From contig VKHC01000574.1 in assembly GCA_015143735.1 (NCBI GenBank), forward strand, positions 1 to 10,900: DNA of 10,900 bases, read 5' to 3'. Positions 8,298 through 10,900 of this stretch are shown one piece after another (the first letter of the stretch is position 1; each line of letters starts with the position of its first letter). The DNA is from Synura sp. LO234KE. Lineage: Eukaryota; Sar; Synurophyceae; Synurales; Mallomonadaceae. Position numbers and translations under genes: made by a program. Below the pieces are notes generated by a model that was not told the origin of the DNA, searched no databases, and was given only the letters and a program-made list of their open reading frames with translations.

Positions 8298-8888
8298 CAA
8301 ATATTAGAAGTCATATTCTGAGTGGTAGGAGTGGTTTCACTGTCCTGCTTACTGTATACCTACAATAATGAATTAAGACTTAAGAAATGTTAAACAAAGG
8401 TAAATTTTCGGAATAATATCACCATGATACGAGTACATAGTGCGAGCAAATTTATATCTCTCACAGTGGTCGCTGGATGGTTCCGATACGAAGTTTGAGG
8501 AGAAGGTGAGAAGGAGAGAGAGTGCCTCAGATATAGATTCGATCATTACATGAGCTAAGAAATGAAGCAATGGACGAGCGATTGAATTTATATTTAAAAT
8601 ATTACTGGATCCATATTAAGTAAATCAAGCACCTAATTTCCACTTGATATCGTACGTTACCTAATCAATACTAGTACTATGAAAAGAATTATATCGCATC
8701 GGCGCAACAAAAGTTTTATTTGAATCAAATAAAAATATGTCTTTAAGGTGGTAGGACACATTTTATTTAAAAAGTTATACGCAATATGAATCACGAGAAG
8801 GACAGGCAGTTGCTCAAATTATTATATATAATCAGGAAATAAGTATTATTATTGTGACTTGTAATAGTTATTTAATGGCTATATCGTT
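8298..8888. other. AT-rich spacer, no supported gene
   Basis: The only long frame is on the minus strand (8373-8570). It starts at TTG and has no recognisable product. A purine-rich GAGA tract lies at about 8498-8522. A near-perfect 21-base palindrome at 8714-8734 is listed separately. From 8590 onward the DNA is strongly AT-rich. Confidence 0.4.
8714..8734. repeat. 21-base palindrome (10-bp arms)
   Basis: TTTTATTTGA at 8714-8723 and TCAAATAAAA at 8725-8734 are perfect reverse complements around a single central A. It lies in strongly AT-rich DNA, where such palindromes arise more easily. It could be a cruciform-prone site, the core of a decayed element, or a binding site; nothing nearby decides. 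Confidence 0.8.
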
Positions 8889-9023
8889 CCTATTCTAAAA
8901 TGCTTTTTTTTAAACTTAAAACTTAGCTTCACAAAACATGACGGCATATAATGCCAAGCACCCATATGAGCCAGATTGGCAAATCCCGCGAGGGGTATGG
9001 GCAAACGCCTATTCTAAAATGCT
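8889..9023 (-). mobile_element. SINE-like insertion, copy 3, with A-tail and 16-bp target-site duplication
   Basis: CCTATTCTAAAATGCT occurs perfectly at 8889-8904 and 9008-9023, bracketing a 103-bp insert (8905-9007). On the minus strand the insert begins CGTTTGCCCATACCCCTCGC, matches copy 2 through GCCAATCTGGCTCATA, and ends in an A-rich tail (the T-run at 8905-8911 on the plus strand). A short length, an A-tail and a long perfect duplication are the standard signature of a SINE retroposed by LINE machinery. A small palindrome, GGCAT-ATA-ATGCC, lies inside at 8942-8954. Confidence 0.8.
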
Positions 9024-9471
9024 AACTAAATGTATAATGTATGAAGTCATCAACTCAAATTTTCACTCACCAAATAACATCGTTTTGCGGATACATTGCT
9101 AAGAGAAATATAAGCGTGACGTCTGTAAATGAATTTTTAATTCGTGTGATCTTTCAGCGGTAGGAATCTTTCAACGGTGATCATAAGGGTTTCGGAGGTA
9201 GGAGTTCTTAGAAATAGTCAGTTATTAAGTAAGACCACTGACGAGGAGCTTTGGCAGGTTCCAAACCTCGTATGCTTTTTTTCGTTTTATTCTTTCACAT
9301 AACCCGGAAAGCGTATGGTTGGCCAGCATGCCAACACGAAGTCATTTTCAATTTATCATTTAAGCACTTCTTCGATTCGATGAGAATGTCGATTGTACGT
9401 CACGATTTTTAAGGTCCAAAACAAAAACCATCTGCACAATTTTTTTTTTCTTATGTCCTGTAAATAATATT
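9024..9471. promoter_or_regulatory. Upstream region of the Beclin-1/Atg6 gene
   Basis: This AT-rich stretch must hold the promoter and 5' leader of the gene that follows, but no TATA box or initiator can be assigned. It contains two inverted motifs: the hairpin at 9242-9270, and TTGGC-CAGCAT-GCCAA at 9319-9334. It also has a run of nine T at 9441-9449, shortly before the start codon. In the gene's frame it is open back to TAA at 9361-9363 but has no ATG. Confidence 0.35.
9242..9282 (+). other. Hairpin followed by a T-run
   Basis: CGAGG (9242-9246) pairs with CCTCG (9266-9270), and TTTGG (9250-9254) pairs with CCAAA (9261-9265). A three-base bulge (AGC) lies on the 5' side and the loop is six bases. 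Seven T follow at 9276-9282. The shape resembles the 3' end of a polymerase III transcript or a terminator-like hairpin, but no matching RNA gene is visible upstream. Confidence 0.4.
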
Positions 9472-10900
9472 ATGTTTAACGCTGGAGAAGCATCTTGCTA
9501 CCTAGATGAATCCTCTTTTGCTGTGGTTACATCAGGCGATGGTTCATCTCGCTCGAAATCTAGTCGTGTTAAAAATCGGAAAGAGGAACACTTGACAAAA
9601 CTTATGAAACTGAACAATATCATTCAATCGAAAGCGAATTCTGACGTATTTTCATCATTATGCAAAGACTGCGAGCTTCATATGGCATCGATATTACGTG
9701 CGCGAACCCTTGACCTTGAGTCCCAGATGAAGCGCTACAGGGAGTCGTTAGAGCTTCTTGAAAGCACCGCGGAATCGAACCCACTTCAGAAAAATATTTG
9801 CGAGAACGAGAATAAAGAGATACTTGATTTACAACATATTTCTCAGAAGCATAGAGAATCTATCTGTGCCGCGGCTGAAAGGAAAATAATAATCGAGAGA
9901 AGTATTAACATGGAAAACATTTTGTTAACGAGGTCAATGTTACAATATGATCGTAACACAGAAAAGCTGTCAGACATCATAAACATGGCTGAATGTGTTC
10001 GCCGCGAAATATCCTATTTGTCCCAGGTGAAAGATTCGTTGATATTTGACATTCCAAGCGATAACAATAATCGGATACTATCAAATTTTTGTGTTTATGA
10101 AATAAACGGATTCCGCTTATCACATGAAGCTTTACCAAGTGAGAATTTGAACTGGAATGAAATTAATGCGGCGTGGGCGTGTCTATGTCTCAGCATTACG
10201 TGCACAATGAGGAAACACAATTTATCTAGTTCTTTATTTGATCTTCATTTGCTTGCGATGAGAACAAGAGGGATTCTCGTTCTCAACGAATGGTCCATAT
10301 CTTCTGACGAAGGCTTCTATAAGTGGTTACGAGAGAAGAGGGTGCGCAGGGGAATGCTACAAGGAGAAATAGTGGCGGAGAGGTTATACCTTCGACTGGA
10401 AGGAGGACGCGACGAAGAAGAGGGGGGGAATCACAGAATTCCCAAGAACCGCTCCGTAGATAGTAAGCAGCGCTCGATGAGAAGCGGATCGACCAATATC
10501 CTCGTGGAGTACATATTCGAATATATTTCGAAGCAGCAGCAGCAGAGACGTAGATCAGAACATGAAGAGTATGCTTATGGAGCTGAACCTGGGCGCGGAC
10601 AGGGACGTAAATACAATTCAGGCCAAGCTTCAGCACCAATTCAGGGGACAGTAGATACTCTAGCGAATCCCGCGACATGTAGTGAATTCTATTTAGCCAT
10701 GCTGTGTCTGTGCCTGTTGCTGAACCAAATCTTATCCACTCTGAACCGCTCGGATGCACTGAACGACCCACGAGCCGACATACATATACTCACCTCTCTC
10801 AAAAGCTTTGACGACGTGCTAGTGTTGATCGGGAGCGCGAAGCAGGAAGTGGTGCAGGTTAATCTCACTCGAGAAATCATCGTTGCCGTTCGTGTCCTCT
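9472..10900 (+). CDS. ATG6: Beclin-1/Atg6 family autophagy protein, 5' part (runs off the window)
   Basis: Beclin-1/Atg6 is the regulatory subunit of the class III PI3-kinase (Vps34) complexes that start autophagosome formation and endosomal sorting. The first in-frame ATG after the TAA at 9361 is at 9472, with A at -3. No stop follows for 476 codons. Seen in order: YLDESSFAVV near the N-terminus (compare the family's 'L..D.SF'); a short Cys pair SLCKDC at about 62-67 leading into RYRESLELLE, the usual entry to the coiled coil; a helical region to about 190; then YEINGFRL and NWNEINAAW (to residue 235), the hallmark start of the BARA domain. FYLAML (about 406-411) may match the family's 'FD.AM..FL' helix. 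Between these lies a Glu/Gly/Arg/Gln-rich insertion (about 280-400, with QQQQ). The usual aromatic finger is not seen. No introns are evident. Family assignment is firm. Confidence 0.9.
   Translation, partial: MFNAGEASCYLDESSFAVVTSGDGSSRSKSSRVKNRKEEHLTKLMKLNNIIQSKANSDVFSSLCKDCELHMASILRARTLDLESQMKRYRESLELLESTAESNPLQKNICENENKEILDLQHISQKHRESICAAAERKIIIERSINMENILLTRSMLQYDRNTEKLSDIINMAECVRREISYLSQVKDSLIFDIPSDNNNRILSNFCVYEINGFRLSHEALPSENLNWNEINAAWACLCLSITCTMRKHNLSSSLFDLHLLAMRTRGILVLNEWSISSDEGFYKWLREKRVRRGMLQGEIVAERLYLRLEGGRDEEEGGNHRIPKNRSVDSKQRSMRSGSTNILVEYIFEYISKQQQQRRRSEHEEYAYGAEPGRGQGRKYNSGQASAPIQGTVDTLANPATCSEFYLAMLCLCLLLNQILSTLNRSDALNDPRADIHILTSLKSFDDVLVLIGSAKQEVVQVNLTREIIVAVRVL
10534..10545 (+). 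repeat. Short CAG repeat (four units) inside the Atg6 coding region
   Basis: Four CAG codons give QQQQ in the low-complexity insertion of the Atg6 protein. It is in frame and is followed by an Arg-rich stretch. Such tracts are length-variable in many eukaryotes. Confidence 0.9.

Noticed and set aside
10283-10880. Two minus-strand open frames at the right edge
   Set aside because: They are antisense to the Atg6 coding region, which has firm family motifs; they are shadows.
1-10900. LTR pairs, CRISPR arrays, rRNA or tRNA genes
   Set aside because: Both strands were read for long direct terminal repeats, regular spaced repeats and T-arm motifs; none was found.

Overview
This is eukaryotic nuclear DNA from an organism I cannot name from sequence alone. 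It holds spliced exons with GT-AG introns of about 80 to 230 bases and two genes for eukaryotic housekeeping functions. It also has a long gene-poor middle filled with short transposable-element remains. Base composition is mildly AT-rich by eye. A compact protist or algal genome with repeat-filled gaps between genes (a red alga, for example) would fit, but that is inference.

Layout: (1) 1-1010, plus strand, is the 3' end of a spliced gene. Its last three exons (434-560, 788-841, 921-1010) join in one phase and encode the C-terminus of the tRNA CCA-adding enzyme; a fourth exon ending at 352 is likely. (2) 1011-4677 has no gene I can recognise. It contains an exact 59-bp tandem duplication and a 137-bp insertion flanked by a perfect 16-bp target-site duplication. 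(3) 4678-5425 is an AT-rich element with perfect 18-bp terminal inverted repeats starting with TA, probably a non-autonomous Tc1/mariner-type MITE. (4) 5750-6235 is a broken fragment resembling the N-terminal part of an ABCC-type ABC transporter, with a nonsense codon and a frameshift. (5) 6236-9471 has no clear gene. It carries three more copies of a SINE-like family, one with an A-tail and its own 16-bp target-site duplication, plus several hairpins and palindromes. (6) 9472 to the window end, plus strand, is the 5' 1429 bases of an unspliced Beclin-1/Atg6 gene. It is divergent and has a large low-complexity insertion in its C-terminal domain.

The two real genes do different jobs (tRNA 3'-end maturation; the autophagy PI3-kinase complex), and nothing suggests they are linked in function. 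The most useful results are the recovered spliced gene at the left edge, the truncated Atg6 at the right edge, and a short-repeat family defined by four copies, two of them with perfect 16-bp flanking duplications. I see no prokaryotic operon, CRISPR array, tRNA or rRNA.
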